Of a DNA stretch of 64,000 nucleotides, positions 54,801 to 63,791 are shown piece by piece (position 1 is the first letter of the stretch; every line of letters begins with the position of its first letter). The stretch is from positions 124,001-188,000 of the forward strand of contig NZ_LGEL01000019.1 of the NCBI RefSeq assembly GCF_001636695.1, given 5' to 3'. Source of the stretch: Pedobacter panaciterrae. GTDB taxonomy: Bacteria; Bacteroidota; Bacteroidia; Sphingobacteriales; Sphingobacteriaceae. The position numbers were made by a program, and so were the translations under genes. The notes beneath the pieces are model-generated. The model made no database searches and had not been told where the DNA came from. It saw nothing but the letters and a program-made list of their open reading frames with translations.

Positions 54801-55165
54801 CTTATCGATTTTCCAAATGGTGAGAAAGCAAGATTCATTAATTTGAAGTGTTGTCGGCCAAACGGAATACCAACAATCGTAATACATAGCAGTATACCAA
54901 AGAAAAGGTGTGTAAGTGCAATCCAGAAACCTCCAAATATTAACCAAATGATATTCATTACGGTTGATAAACAGCCCGTATTGGAAGATGTATCGGTTAT
55001 TTTAACACCAAAAGGGGCAAGACCAACAAAGGCAAACTTGAAGCATTGTATTCCAAATGGAATCCCTACAATGGTAAGGCATAGGACAAGTCCGCCAAAT
55101 ATATACTCGAAAAAAATAAATATTCCGCCAAAAATGATCCAGATTATGTTGCCTATTAAATTCAT
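54797..55165 (-). CDS. YccF domain-containing membrane protein
   Basis: This 122-aa protein has two copies of the YccF repeat: IIWIIFGGIFIFFEYIFGGL with LTIVGIPFGIQCFKFA, and IIWLIFGGFWIALTHLFFGI with ITIVGIPFGRQHFKLM. Four membrane segments result. The glycine-isoleucine-proline-phenylalanine repeats are the family hallmark. Function is unknown. It converges with App1 over four shared bases. Confidence 0.92.
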   Translation of the reverse strand: MNLIGNIIWIIFGGIFIFFEYIFGGLVLCLTIVGIPFGIQCFKFAFVGLAPFGVKITDTSSNTGCLSTVMNIIWLIFGGFWIALTHLFFGILLCITIVGIPFGRQHFKLMNLAFSPFGKSIS

Positions 55166-55234
55166 GTTATGCTTTTTATTATGATGAAATATAGGAACAT
55201 TAGTTACATTAAACCTAATGTTTTATTATTGTAA

Positions 55235-55867
55235 ATGGTTTTTAGACTACCAGAAGATGAGATTGTTTTCCCCAACCCAGCCTTGGCAGATCCGGACGGG
55301 TTACTGGCTGTAGGTGGAGATTTGAGTGTTGAAAGGTTGCTTTTAGCTTACCGTAACGGAATTTTTCCGTGGTTTAGTGAGGACGATCCGATTTGTTGGT
55401 ATTCGCCCCATGAACGTTGTGTAATCTATCCTTCTGAAGTGAAGATCAGTAAAAGTATGGCTAAAGTCCTTAAGTCAGGAGAGTTTGTTATAACTTTTAA
55501 CAATGCATTCCGTGAGGTGATAGTTAACTGCGCAAAGGTAGGAAGAAAAGATCAGCCAGGTACATGGATTACTCAGGAAATGCAGGATGCCTACATTAGA
55601 TTACATGAAATGGGCGTTGCGAAAAGTGTAGAGGTATGGAAAGACAATGTATTGGTGGGTGGATTGTATGGTGTGGAAGTGGGGGATGTTTTTTGCGGAG
55701 AAAGTATGTTTAGCTTAGTAAGTAATGCATCAAAAACAGCTCTGATATGGCTGTGTAAGACCGGTAGGTTTAAGCTAATAGACTGCCAGCTGCCCAATGA
55801 TCATTTGATGAGCCTAGGGGCAGAAATGATTTCGCGTGAGCAGTATGAAGATCTTCTGAAAGATTAA
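55235..55867 (+). CDS. aat: Leucyl/phenylalanyl-tRNA-protein transferase
   Basis: This enzyme attaches Leu or Phe from aminoacyl-tRNA to N-terminal Arg or Lys residues, marking proteins for ClpS/ClpAP. The 210-aa product has FPNPALADPDGLLAVGGDLS, AYRNGIFPWFSEDDPICWYS, VEVWKDNVLVGGLYGVEVGD and the FCGESMFS motif. It is complete. Its stop overlaps the convergent helicase gene by four bases. Confidence 0.96.
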   Translation: MVFRLPEDEIVFPNPALADPDGLLAVGGDLSVERLLLAYRNGIFPWFSEDDPICWYSPHERCVIYPSEVKISKSMAKVLKSGEFVITFNNAFREVIVNCAKVGRKDQPGTWITQEMQDAYIRLHEMGVAKSVEVWKDNVLVGGLYGVEVGDVFCGESMFSLVSNASKTALIWLCKTGRFKLIDCQLPNDHLMSLGAEMISREQYEDLLKD

Positions 55868-58758
55868 TTCAGAATCTCTTTGATATCCTCTTTACTTAAA
55901 GATTTGAAGAAGCTTTCTTCCGTGGTGATCAAAGAGCTTGCTAATCGTTTCTTACGATTTTGCAATGCTAATATCTTTTCCTCTACTGTATCTTTTGCAA
56001 TGAATTTATAGATAAACACTTTCTTTTCCTGACCTATTCTGTGTGTACGATCGATGGCCTGTTGCTCTACTGCAGGGTTCCACCATGGATCAAGAATAAA
56101 CACATAGTCTGCCTGGGTTAAGTTTAAACCTACGCCACCTGCTTTGATGGAAATTAAGAATACCTTTAACTCTGTGTTTTTCTGGAATTCGGCAACTATT
56201 TCGCCGCGGTTTTTAGTTGATCCGTCAAGATAGGAAAAGGAAATGTTTTCTTTTTCGAAATAGGCTCTGAAAATATTCAGGTGTTTTACAAATTGAGAAA
56301 AGATAAGCACCTTATGCCCGCCTTTTAATACATTATCCAGGGTATGGATTACATTCTCGAATTTACCAGAATCAGAAGTATAGGTGTCATCTATCATGAC
56401 AGGGTGGTTTGCCAGTTGCCGTAGTGCTGTTAAACCTTGTAAAAGTTGTACTTGTTTTTTTGCATAGGTACCATCATCCATACTACTTAGCAAGTCGTTT
56501 CGGTATGCAGATTTTGTTTTTTCATAATATGCAGCCTGATCCTCGCTCATATCGCAATAAAATACTTGCTCAGTTTTAGAAGGAAGTTCTGCTGCAACCT
56601 GCTCTTTTGTGCGACGTAAAACAAAGGGCTTTATAATAGCTTGCAGTTTACGGGCCTTTTCTTCATCCTTTCTTTTCTCAATAGCTTGAACATATTCATC
56701 GTTAAAGAATGATTGTGTGCCAAGAAGCCCGGGGTTTAAAAAGGTAAGCTGAGTCCAAAGGTCACTTACAGAGTTTTCAACAGGAGTACCGCTAAGGATC
56801 AGTCTGTATTTAGATTTCAATGCCTTAACCGCCTTAAATGATTTGGATGAGGGGTTTTTTATATTCTGGCTTTCATCTAATATGATGTAGCTGAAATAAA
56901 AGTTCTTGAGAATATCTATATCGACCCTGGTGATTCCATAAGTTGTAATAACGATATCATATTTAGCAAATATGCTTACATCTTTATCTCTTGATGTTCC
57001 GGTATGTGAATGTATTTTAAGCTTAGGGGTAAACTTTTTAGCCTCATTTAACCAGTTGTAAATTAAGGATGTTGGCATAACAATTAAAGAAGTGCCATGA
57101 GTTGAATTTTGCTCATTTTCTTCTTTAAGCTTTTGCAACATTGCTAGTGTTTGAATGGTTTTACCCAAACCCATATCATCCGCTAAGCATCCACCGAAAT
57201 TATACTCGCGCAGGAAACTAAACCAATTGTAACCGGCCTTTTGATAACTGCGCAAGTCGCCTTTAAAATGGACAGGCATTTGGGTATCTGCAATATTCTC
57301 GAAATCATTTAATCTTTCAAGCTTACGGCTTAAGGTTATATTGGCAATGCTGTCTTCTGCCAATTCATTTATGAGCCCTATGTGATGTTTCTTTAGGTGG
57401 AGCGACTTGCCTCCTTCTGATAGACTAAAAAGGCTGCCATATTGAGAAAACCACTTTTCGGGAATAATAGCAATTGTGCCGTCTGGAAGCGTAAATTCCC
57501 TCTTTTTATGAAGGATATGTTGTTTAAGTGATAGAAAGGGTACTGGATAAATGCCAAAGTATACTATGGCATTTATATCAAACCAATCGTTGTCTTCTTT
57601 AATCTCAAAGTCTATTTTATTGGCAGCAAACAGGAATTTCTTTGCTCCATTGTGTTGTTCTATTTCAAAACCAAGGTTTTTTAAACCTTCTATATGCTCG
57701 TTTACCCAATTGATGATAGCATAAGATTGGTCTTGGTCATGACTGCCTGAAACCTCGAGGTTATGAAAAAGAGCGCTTGTTTTCTTTAAACCGAGGTTTA
57801 GCAAAGTATCAAATTTCTGTTTCTCAAATGCGGTATCTCTTTTTATACGGGTAAAAATGTAATTGTCGTCCTCTTTGGCAAGACGAACGGTTACTTTCCT
57901 TTCATTACCCATTGCAAAAGCATACTCCCCATATTTAAAGTAGAGTTGAAGCTGAGAAACCCCCGATTCTACATAAATAACTTTTAGTGTTGGTGTTGGA
58001 TCATGTTTTTCTGTTTTTATATCAAAACCTTCCGCATATACGTGGTACTTTTCTATAAGGGGGGCAACGAATTTTTCAAAATAGGTTTCCTCTGTTGCCT
58101 TTGGGATGGTAATGTAACGCTTGTTTAAAAAAGGAAGTAGTTTTTTCCCTTCAATATCCTGCTCAAAGAAATAGATCATATCATTAAGTAATAACCATGC
58201 TGGTTGATTACTTATAATTTGAGCATCCTTAAACATAAAGTCGATCCTTAATCCTTGGTATTTTATGGTGGGGAAATAGCGTGTTTCGATATTACTACGC
58301 CTAAAATGGAATAGTACCGTTGAGGGTTCTGATGCAATATCTATCTTTCGTTCAGCCGGCCAACCATCATTATCCATTAAGTATAATGAACCTTCGGCTT
58401 TTAGGGCCTCTAAAACTTCGGATAGTTTCTTCTCAATTTTCGGGCGTACGGTTTCATAAAACTTATCATTAAAAAACTTGCTGAAGAATTCTCCGGGTCT
58501 TATGGCTTTTTTATGGTATTTCTTTATTATGAAGTCTTGCTCTGTTTCATCAAGGATTTTGATGAGTTTAAAATCATTGTCTGTTAAATGTTTGGCAAAC
58601 TCTTTAGCTGTATGTGTGAACAGGCGTTGATAGGTAAGCGAAAAATCACCCTGAGGATTTAACTGAACCATATGAGGCTCGATTAAATATCCGAAATACG
58701 CGTGTTTACATAATGAATATACAATTTTACAAGGTTTGGTACTATCTACGCGTAACAT
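55864..58758 (-). CDS. SNF2-family DEAD/DEAH box helicase
   Basis: This 964-aa protein has an N-terminal bacterial SNF2-associated region (about 1-480) and a SNF2 motor. Motif I is CLADDMGLGKTIQTLAML, motif II is ILDESQNIKN, motif III is LILSGTPVENS, and the C-terminal helicase lobe has VFLISIKAGGVGLNL and DRTHRIGQEKKV. Such proteins translocate on DNA or displace bound proteins; the RapA role on RNA polymerase is one possibility. It stands alone on the minus strand. Confidence 0.92.
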   Translation of the reverse strand: MLRVDSTKPCKIVYSLCKHAYFGYLIEPHMVQLNPQGDFSLTYQRLFTHTAKEFAKHLTDNDFKLIKILDETEQDFIIKKYHKKAIRPGEFFSKFFNDKFYETVRPKIEKKLSEVLEALKAEGSLYLMDNDGWPAERKIDIASEPSTVLFHFRRSNIETRYFPTIKYQGLRIDFMFKDAQIISNQPAWLLLNDMIYFFEQDIEGKKLLPFLNKRYITIPKATEETYFEKFVAPLIEKYHVYAEGFDIKTEKHDPTPTLKVIYVESGVSQLQLYFKYGEYAFAMGNERKVTVRLAKEDDNYIFTRIKRDTAFEKQKFDTLLNLGLKKTSALFHNLEVSGSHDQDQSYAIINWVNEHIEGLKNLGFEIEQHNGAKKFLFAANKIDFEIKEDNDWFDINAIVYFGIYPVPFLSLKQHILHKKREFTLPDGTIAIIPEKWFSQYGSLFSLSEGGKSLHLKKHHIGLINELAEDSIANITLSRKLERLNDFENIADTQMPVHFKGDLRSYQKAGYNWFSFLREYNFGGCLADDMGLGKTIQTLAMLQKLKEENEQNSTHGTSLIVMPTSLIYNWLNEAKKFTPKLKIHSHTGTSRDKDVSIFAKYDIVITTYGITRVDIDILKNFYFSYIILDESQNIKNPSSKSFKAVKALKSKYRLILSGTPVENSVSDLWTQLTFLNPGLLGTQSFFNDEYVQAIEKRKDEEKARKLQAIIKPFVLRRTKEQVAAELPSKTEQVFYCDMSEDQAAYYEKTKSAYRNDLLSSMDDGTYAKKQVQLLQGLTALRQLANHPVMIDDTYTSDSGKFENVIHTLDNVLKGGHKVLIFSQFVKHLNIFRAYFEKENISFSYLDGSTKNRGEIVAEFQKNTELKVFLISIKAGGVGLNLTQADYVFILDPWWNPAVEQQAIDRTHRIGQEKKVFIYKFIAKDTVEEKILALQNRKKRLASSLITTEESFFKSLSKEDIKEILN

Positions 58759-58867
58759 TGATTAAAGATTAAAATAATCGGAGGGTAAGCATTTAAAAAT
58801 CTTTAAACATACATCAAATTGAAGTTCTTTTCAAATGGAATCTCATAATATGGCTAAATTTTTATAA

Positions 58868-58923
58868 TGAGTTCGTCGAGGGAATCAGACAGTTGGTCGT
58901 GAGTTAACTTCTGATGGTATAAA
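58868..58923 (+). promoter_or_regulatory. LytTR-type direct repeat and promoter, GIN gene 2
   Basis: TGAGTTCGT (58868-58876) and ACAGTTGGT (58889-58897) are 9-bp direct repeats with a 12-bp spacer. TATAAA (58918-58923) follows after 20 bp. Spacer lengths are identical to those at 30706-30761. The segments GTCGTGAGTTA and a shared CTTAATAATAAAAAC further downstream are also common to both loci. Confidence 0.65.
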
Positions 58924-59006
58924 AGCGTGGAATGGGCTGAAACGTTTGCTGCAAATGGGGGTCTTAATAATAAAAACCCCCGACAAAAACCCTAAAACTC
59001 AAAAAT

Positions 59007-59612
59007 ATGAAAACTCTAGCAAAAACATTATTCGCCTCAGCCTTGACTGTTATCTTCTTAACCTCAACAGCTATTACAACATTTGCCAACGGCATTGATA
59101 AACAAACAACTGAATTTGCTACTCCAATGACCTTTAATAAGGTGAAAGTGAGTGGAAATGTAAAGGTTATTTTGGTTCAAAGTAAAAGAGAGCGCATTGA
59201 AGTAATAAATGGAGATTACAATCTGGATAAAACCTCTATTAAAAGGCTTGGATATACTTTGGTTATTAATTCAACAGAAGCCAATCAGATAACAGTTTTG
59301 ATTTCGGTAAATGATTTACAACGGATAGATGCCTCAGATAGAGCTATTGTGAAAACTGACGGTAAGTTTGATGTTAAGTATCTTCAGGTATTCTTAAAAG
59401 ATAATGCAAGGGCTTCTGTTAAAGCAAATACTGAAAGTATGTATACCTACATAAAAGATCATGCTAATTTGAAATTAAGTGGAACAACTGCAGATCATAA
59501 TCTGGTAAAGGATGATATTTCTAAATTAGATACAGATCAATTGGTTGCTTTGAAAACAACAACAACGCCGTTTGATCAGGTAATGGTTGCAGCCAGTAAA
59601 AGAATTAAATAG
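59007..59612 (+). CDS. Secreted GIN-domain protein 2
   Basis: This 201-aa paralogue of the gene at 30844 has the same signal peptide type (LFASALTVIFLTSTAITTFA) and length. Shared segments include VSGNVKVILVQSKRE, LVINSTEANQIT, SVNDLQRIDASD and KFDVKYLQVFLKDNARA. The coding part has diverged more than the upstream control region, which suggests a duplicated gene pair under common control. The function of the GIN (DUF2807) domain is unproven. Confidence 0.85.
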   Translation: MKTLAKTLFASALTVIFLTSTAITTFANGIDKQTTEFATPMTFNKVKVSGNVKVILVQSKRERIEVINGDYNLDKTSIKRLGYTLVINSTEANQITVLISVNDLQRIDASDRAIVKTDGKFDVKYLQVFLKDNARASVKANTESMYTYIKDHANLKLSGTTADHNLVKDDISKLDTDQLVALKTTTTPFDQVMVAASKRIK

Positions 59613-59628
59613 ACAATTCGATTGGTTA

Positions 59629-59665
59629 AAAAAAAGCAGCTGGAATGGAACCCGCTGCTTTTTTT
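59629..59665 (+). terminator. Terminator of GIN gene 2
   Basis: AAAAAAAGCAGC (59629-59640) pairs with GCTGCTTTTTTT (59654-59665) around a 13-nt loop. It also faces the convergent dehydrogenase gene and may work in both directions. Confidence 0.88.
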
Positions 59666-59678
59666 ATACAATAATATT

Positions 59679-61220
59679 TTAAAGATCAAATTTGATTCCC
59701 TGTGCTAAAGGAAGTGTATTTGAATAGTTTATCGTGTTGGTTTGCCTGCGCATATAGGTTTTCCACGCATCAGACCCACTTTCGCGACCTCCGCCTGTTT
59801 CTTTTTCACCACCAAAGGCTCCGCCTATCTCAGCCCCGGAGGTTCCTATGTTAACATTGGCAATGCCGCAATCAGCACCTTGGGCAGATAAAAATTGTTC
59901 CGCTTCCCGCAGATTAAGCGTCATTATTGCAGAGGATAGACCCTGAGGTACTCCATTTTGTAAAGCGATAGCTTCATCCAGTGTTTTGTATTTTATCAGG
60001 TATAGAATTGGAGCAAAAGTTTCGTGCTGGACGATTTTGTATTCATTTTTCACTTCAGCAATGCATGGTTTTACGTAACAGCCACTGGTATAAGCCGAGC
60101 CTTCTAAAACGCCGCCTTCTACTATAAAATTTCCGCCTTCGGTTTTGCATTTCTCAATAGAATCAAGGTAGCTGGAAACGGCATCGGTGTCAATTAATGG
60201 GCCAACGTGATTGTGCTGATCAAGCGGATCACCAATGCGCAATTGACCATAAGCCTTTACTAGTTTTGAAGTAAATGCATCGTAAACACTTTCATGGATT
60301 ATTAACCTGCGGGTAGAGGTACATCTTTGACCAGCAGTTCCCACCGCTCCAAAAACAGCGCCGATTAAACTCATGTCCAAGTCTGCATGCTCAGAGATGA
60401 TAATGGCATTGTTACCACCTAACTCCAGTAAGCTTTTGCCCAATCGGGCCCCAACTGCTACTGCAACTGCTTTTCCCATGCGGGTAGAGCCTGTAGCTGA
60501 TATTAGTGGTACACGATTGTCATTTGTCATGAGCTCCCCAACTTCTTTATCTCCTATAATTAGATTACAAACACCTTCGGGAATGCCATTTGCTTTAAAG
60601 ACATTGGCAATAATATGCTGGCATGCAATTGCCGTGAGTGGTGTTTTTTCAGATGGCTTCCAGATGCAAACATTGCCGCACACTAAGGCCAATGCAGCAT
60701 TCCAGCTCCAAACAGCTACAGGGAAGTTAAAGGCCGAGATAATACCGACGATTCCTAATGGATGCCATTGCTCATACATGCGATGGCTAGGACGCTCGGA
60801 ATGCATTGTTAATCCATACAATTGACGAGACAACCCTACAGCAAAATCACAAATGTCTATCATCTCCTGTACTTCGCCAAATCCTTCCTGAAGACTTTTA
60901 CCCATTTCATAAGAAACCAGAGTGCCCAAATCTTCCTTGTTCTTACGCAGCGCATCGCCAAATTGCCGTACAATCTCGCCGCGCTTTGGGGCTGGTAAGC
61001 TGCGCCAGAATAAGTAAGCTGCTTCGGCTTTTTTTATTACTGTTTCATAATTTTGGGCAGTGGCAATCTGTGCGCCAGCTATTTTTTTTCCGTTAACCGG
61101 AGAATCGCTGTTAAGTATTTTGGCGTCAGAAGAGGCTCCCCATTCATTACCTGTGCTATAGGCCGGATTTAAATCCAGAATGTTTAAGTTTTTTAAAACC
61201 TGATTAATATTATTCTGCAT
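59679..61220 (-). CDS. Aldehyde dehydrogenase, ALDH7 type
   Basis: This 513-aa NAD-dependent enzyme resembles alpha-aminoadipic semialdehyde (piperidine-6-carboxylate) dehydrogenase of lysine catabolism. The signature strings are GIVGIISAFNFPVAVWSWNA, WKPSEKTPLTA, LLELGGNNAIII with the general-base Glu, and GTAGQRCTSTRRLII with the catalytic Cys. The C-terminal GGAFGGEKETGGGRESGSDA is typical of ALDH7. It stands alone, so the pathway partner is not shown by context. Confidence 0.92.
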   Translation of the reverse strand: MQNNINQVLKNLNILDLNPAYSTGNEWGASSDAKILNSDSPVNGKKIAGAQIATAQNYETVIKKAEAAYLFWRSLPAPKRGEIVRQFGDALRKNKEDLGTLVSYEMGKSLQEGFGEVQEMIDICDFAVGLSRQLYGLTMHSERPSHRMYEQWHPLGIVGIISAFNFPVAVWSWNAALALVCGNVCIWKPSEKTPLTAIACQHIIANVFKANGIPEGVCNLIIGDKEVGELMTNDNRVPLISATGSTRMGKAVAVAVGARLGKSLLELGGNNAIIISEHADLDMSLIGAVFGAVGTAGQRCTSTRRLIIHESVYDAFTSKLVKAYGQLRIGDPLDQHNHVGPLIDTDAVSSYLDSIEKCKTEGGNFIVEGGVLEGSAYTSGCYVKPCIAEVKNEYKIVQHETFAPILYLIKYKTLDEAIALQNGVPQGLSSAIMTLNLREAEQFLSAQGADCGIANVNIGTSGAEIGGAFGGEKETGGGRESGSDAWKTYMRRQTNTINYSNTLPLAQGIKFDL

Positions 61221-61512
61221 AACTAAATTTATGAACTGTTCTATAAAGGGTTGATGTTTTCGTGACGGGAATATTACCTGTCTTAAAATAAAGTTACGTT
61301 ATTTTGTAATGAATTAGGACCAGGACCCTTGTTTCATTCTCTATCTTGCTAAACATTCTTAGGGTAGATGTTTAGGCTAACTATTATTATTTCAGTTGTT
61401 TATGGGCAAGGGTGTGTGTATGTTGAAAATTATTTGGTTAGTACTACTAATAATTGTTGTAAACTTATAATGTATTTTTAACACAGGGATCTGTTCTTTA
61501 ATTATTTGATAC

Positions 61513-62916
61513 ATGGAAGAGGAATTTTATTTTGATTTTAGCGATGATGCGCAACGTTCAGTAGAGCGTTACGAAGAGATGATACGTAATCAGGATCAGT
61601 ACTTTTTTGATGCCCAGGCCTTTGAAAATATTATTGATTACTACATTGAGAAGAACGACCCCGTAAAGGCATTGCAGGTAATAGAATATGCTTTAAATCA
61701 GCATCCTTATGCCGCAGTATTCCTGGTTAAGCAGGCTCAGCTGTTATTTGTTACAGACCAAACCGAGCGTGCGTTTTTGGCACTTCAAAAAGCAGAGATG
61801 CTTGAGGCGTCGGAAGCTGAAATCTATATTCTTAGAGGGAATATCTATAATAGCCTTGAGCGTTATTCAGAAGCTTTGGATAATTTTCAGAAAGCACTTG
61901 AATTTGCTGAAACTACAGATGAAATCTTGTTACAAATTGCTTATGTGTATCAAAACATGCTCGACTACGAGAGCGCGATTGTTTACATTAAGCAGAGTTT
62001 GGAGCAGAATATGGAAAATAAGGACGGATTGTACGAACTTGCTTTCTGTTATGATATATTAGATAAGCAAGAAGAAAGTATTCAATTTTATCAGGAATAT
62101 ATTGATAATGATCCTTATTCTTATGCTGCATGGTATAATCTTGCAAATTCCTATCACAAACTTGATCTTTTTGAAAAAGCGATTGATGCTTATGATTACG
62201 CCATTCTGATTAAGGACAATTTTGCTTCTGCCTATTATAATAAAGGAAATGCTTTAGTTCAGCTTGACCGCTTTGCAGAAGCAATAGAGGTTTATAAGCA
62301 TACTTTTGAATACGAAAAACCTAATGCTGATACTTATTGCGCAATAGGTGAATGTTATGAGAAATTAGAACGTATGGACGAGGCGAGATCCTACTATAAA
62401 AAGTCTGTAAAGATGGATCCAAAGATGGCAGATGCCTGGTTTGGAATAGGAGTAACGCTTAATTTTGAAGAACGTTTCTTTGAGTCACTTCATTTTTACA
62501 AAAAGGCAATTGAGCTTGATGATGAGAATCCTGACTTCTGGTTTGCAATGGCAGACGCTTATTATAAGCTCGGTCAGATAGAACAATCTGTTGAAGCTTA
62601 TTACAAAGTTCTTGAATATAATCCGGTAGATGTTGAAGCCTGGCTGGATTTTTCGACAGTTTTATATGAACAGGGAAAATTGCTTGAGGCATCGGAAACC
62701 ATTGCTGATGCTATAAAAAACAACCCTGATGCAGCAGAGTTATACTATAGAATGGTAGCTTACCTGTTTGCCCTTGGAGAAAAGAACGACGCATTGTTAT
62801 ATCTTGAAACCGCATTGGCCACAGACCCGGATAAACATTATATTTTATTTGAATATTTGCCCCAATTACAGGAGAACGGTTCAATACTCGAAGTAATCAA
62901 TCGTTATTTAAAATAA
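61513..62916 (+). CDS. Tetratricopeptide repeat protein
   Basis: This 467-aa protein consists of about twelve TPR units, such as EIYILRGNIYNSLERYSEAL and AAWYNLANSYHKLDLFEKAI, after a short acidic N-terminus (EEEFYFDFSDDAQRSVERYE). There is no signal peptide or membrane segment, so it is likely a cytoplasmic scaffold. No enzymatic domain is seen. It precedes the ComA-like gene and has its own terminator. Confidence 0.93.
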   Translation: MEEEFYFDFSDDAQRSVERYEEMIRNQDQYFFDAQAFENIIDYYIEKNDPVKALQVIEYALNQHPYAAVFLVKQAQLLFVTDQTERAFLALQKAEMLEASEAEIYILRGNIYNSLERYSEALDNFQKALEFAETTDEILLQIAYVYQNMLDYESAIVYIKQSLEQNMENKDGLYELAFCYDILDKQEESIQFYQEYIDNDPYSYAAWYNLANSYHKLDLFEKAIDAYDYAILIKDNFASAYYNKGNALVQLDRFAEAIEVYKHTFEYEKPNADTYCAIGECYEKLERMDEARSYYKKSVKMDPKMADAWFGIGVTLNFEERFFESLHFYKKAIELDDENPDFWFAMADAYYKLGQIEQSVEAYYKVLEYNPVDVEAWLDFSTVLYEQGKLLEASETIADAIKNNPDAAELYYRMVAYLFALGEKNDALLYLETALATDPDKHYILFEYLPQLQENGSILEVINRYLK

Positions 62917-62919
62917 AGG

Positions 62920-62968
62920 TCGGACAGTTTTTATTAGTTATGCTGATGAAAACTGTCCGATTTTTTTT
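62920..62968 (+). terminator. Terminator of the TPR gene
   Basis: TCGGACAGTTTT (62920-62931) pairs perfectly with AAAACTGTCCGA (62949-62960) and is followed by eight Ts. An ATG at 62940 lies in its loop, which rules that codon out as the start of the next gene. Confidence 0.92.
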
Positions 62969-62984
62969 CACCTTTGTGACCAAT

Positions 62985-63755
62985 ATGAATTACCCATTGA
63001 ATAATATACCCGAACGACCTGTAAAACCTAGGAACAAAGGAATTACGATGGTTATGGATAAGGGGCTAAGCTTAAGACAAACAGAAGATTTTATAGACGT
63101 TGCCGGAATACATACTGATATTGTAAAGCTAGGCTGGGCTACTTCTTTTGTAACTCCTAATCTGAAAGAGAAATTGGCTATTTATAAGGCTGCAGGTATT
63201 CCTACCTACTTCGGTGGGACTCTTTTTGAAGCGTTTGTTATTAGAAATCAGTTCGATGATTACTGTAGAGTATTGGAACAATTCGATATGGAATACGTAG
63301 AAGTTTCTGACGGTTCAATTACTATCGAACATGATCTAAAATGCGAGTTTATTCAGAAATTATCTAAGCAGGTTACTGTAATTTCAGAAGTAGGATCTAA
63401 AGATGCCGCTAAAATATTTGCTCCATATAAATGGATTAAACTAATGCAGGCGGAAATAGAAGCTGGATCCTGGAAAGTAATAGCTGAAGCAAGAGAGGGT
63501 GGTAATGTTGGTATTTACAGGGGGTCTGGAGAGGTTAGAGAGGGATTGGTTGATGAAATCCTTACCCAGATTCCTGAAGAAACAATTATTTGGGAGGCCC
63601 CTCAAAAGGAACAGCAAGTATGGTTCATTAAGCTTCTTGGCTCAAATGTGAATCTCGGTAATATAGCCCCTGCTGAAGTTATACCTTTAGAAACTATTCG
63701 TTTAGGATTAAGGGGAGATACATTCGATCACTTCTTGAACTTAGCAAAGTTGTAA
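62985..63755 (+). CDS. Phosphosulfolactate synthase-like protein (ComA)
   Basis: ComA adds sulfite to phosphoenolpyruvate to give phosphosulfolactate. From the ATG at 62985 the product has 256 aa. The family strings are KPRNKGITMVMDKGLSLRQT, DIVKLGWATSFVTP, YVEVSDGSITIE and IWEAPQKEQQVWFIKLLG. In methanogens it starts coenzyme M synthesis. Bacteroidota make sulfonolipids (capnines) from cysteate, so a role in sulfonate supply is a reasonable inference, but it is not shown here. aroE follows after 36 bp. Confidence 0.88.
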   Translation: MNYPLNNIPERPVKPRNKGITMVMDKGLSLRQTEDFIDVAGIHTDIVKLGWATSFVTPNLKEKLAIYKAAGIPTYFGGTLFEAFVIRNQFDDYCRVLEQFDMEYVEVSDGSITIEHDLKCEFIQKLSKQVTVISEVGSKDAAKIFAPYKWIKLMQAEIEAGSWKVIAEAREGGNVGIYRGSGEVREGLVDEILTQIPEETIIWEAPQKEQQVWFIKLLGSNVNLGNIAPAEVIPLETIRLGLRGDTFDHFLNLAKL

Positions 63756-63791
63756 TTTATAAATATTACCCGTTAATTGTAGCTTATTAAA

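Noticed and set aside
62940-62984. 15-aa N-terminal extension of the ComA-like protein
   Set aside because: The ATG at 62940 lies in the loop of the TPR-gene terminator; the family start fits the ATG at 62985.
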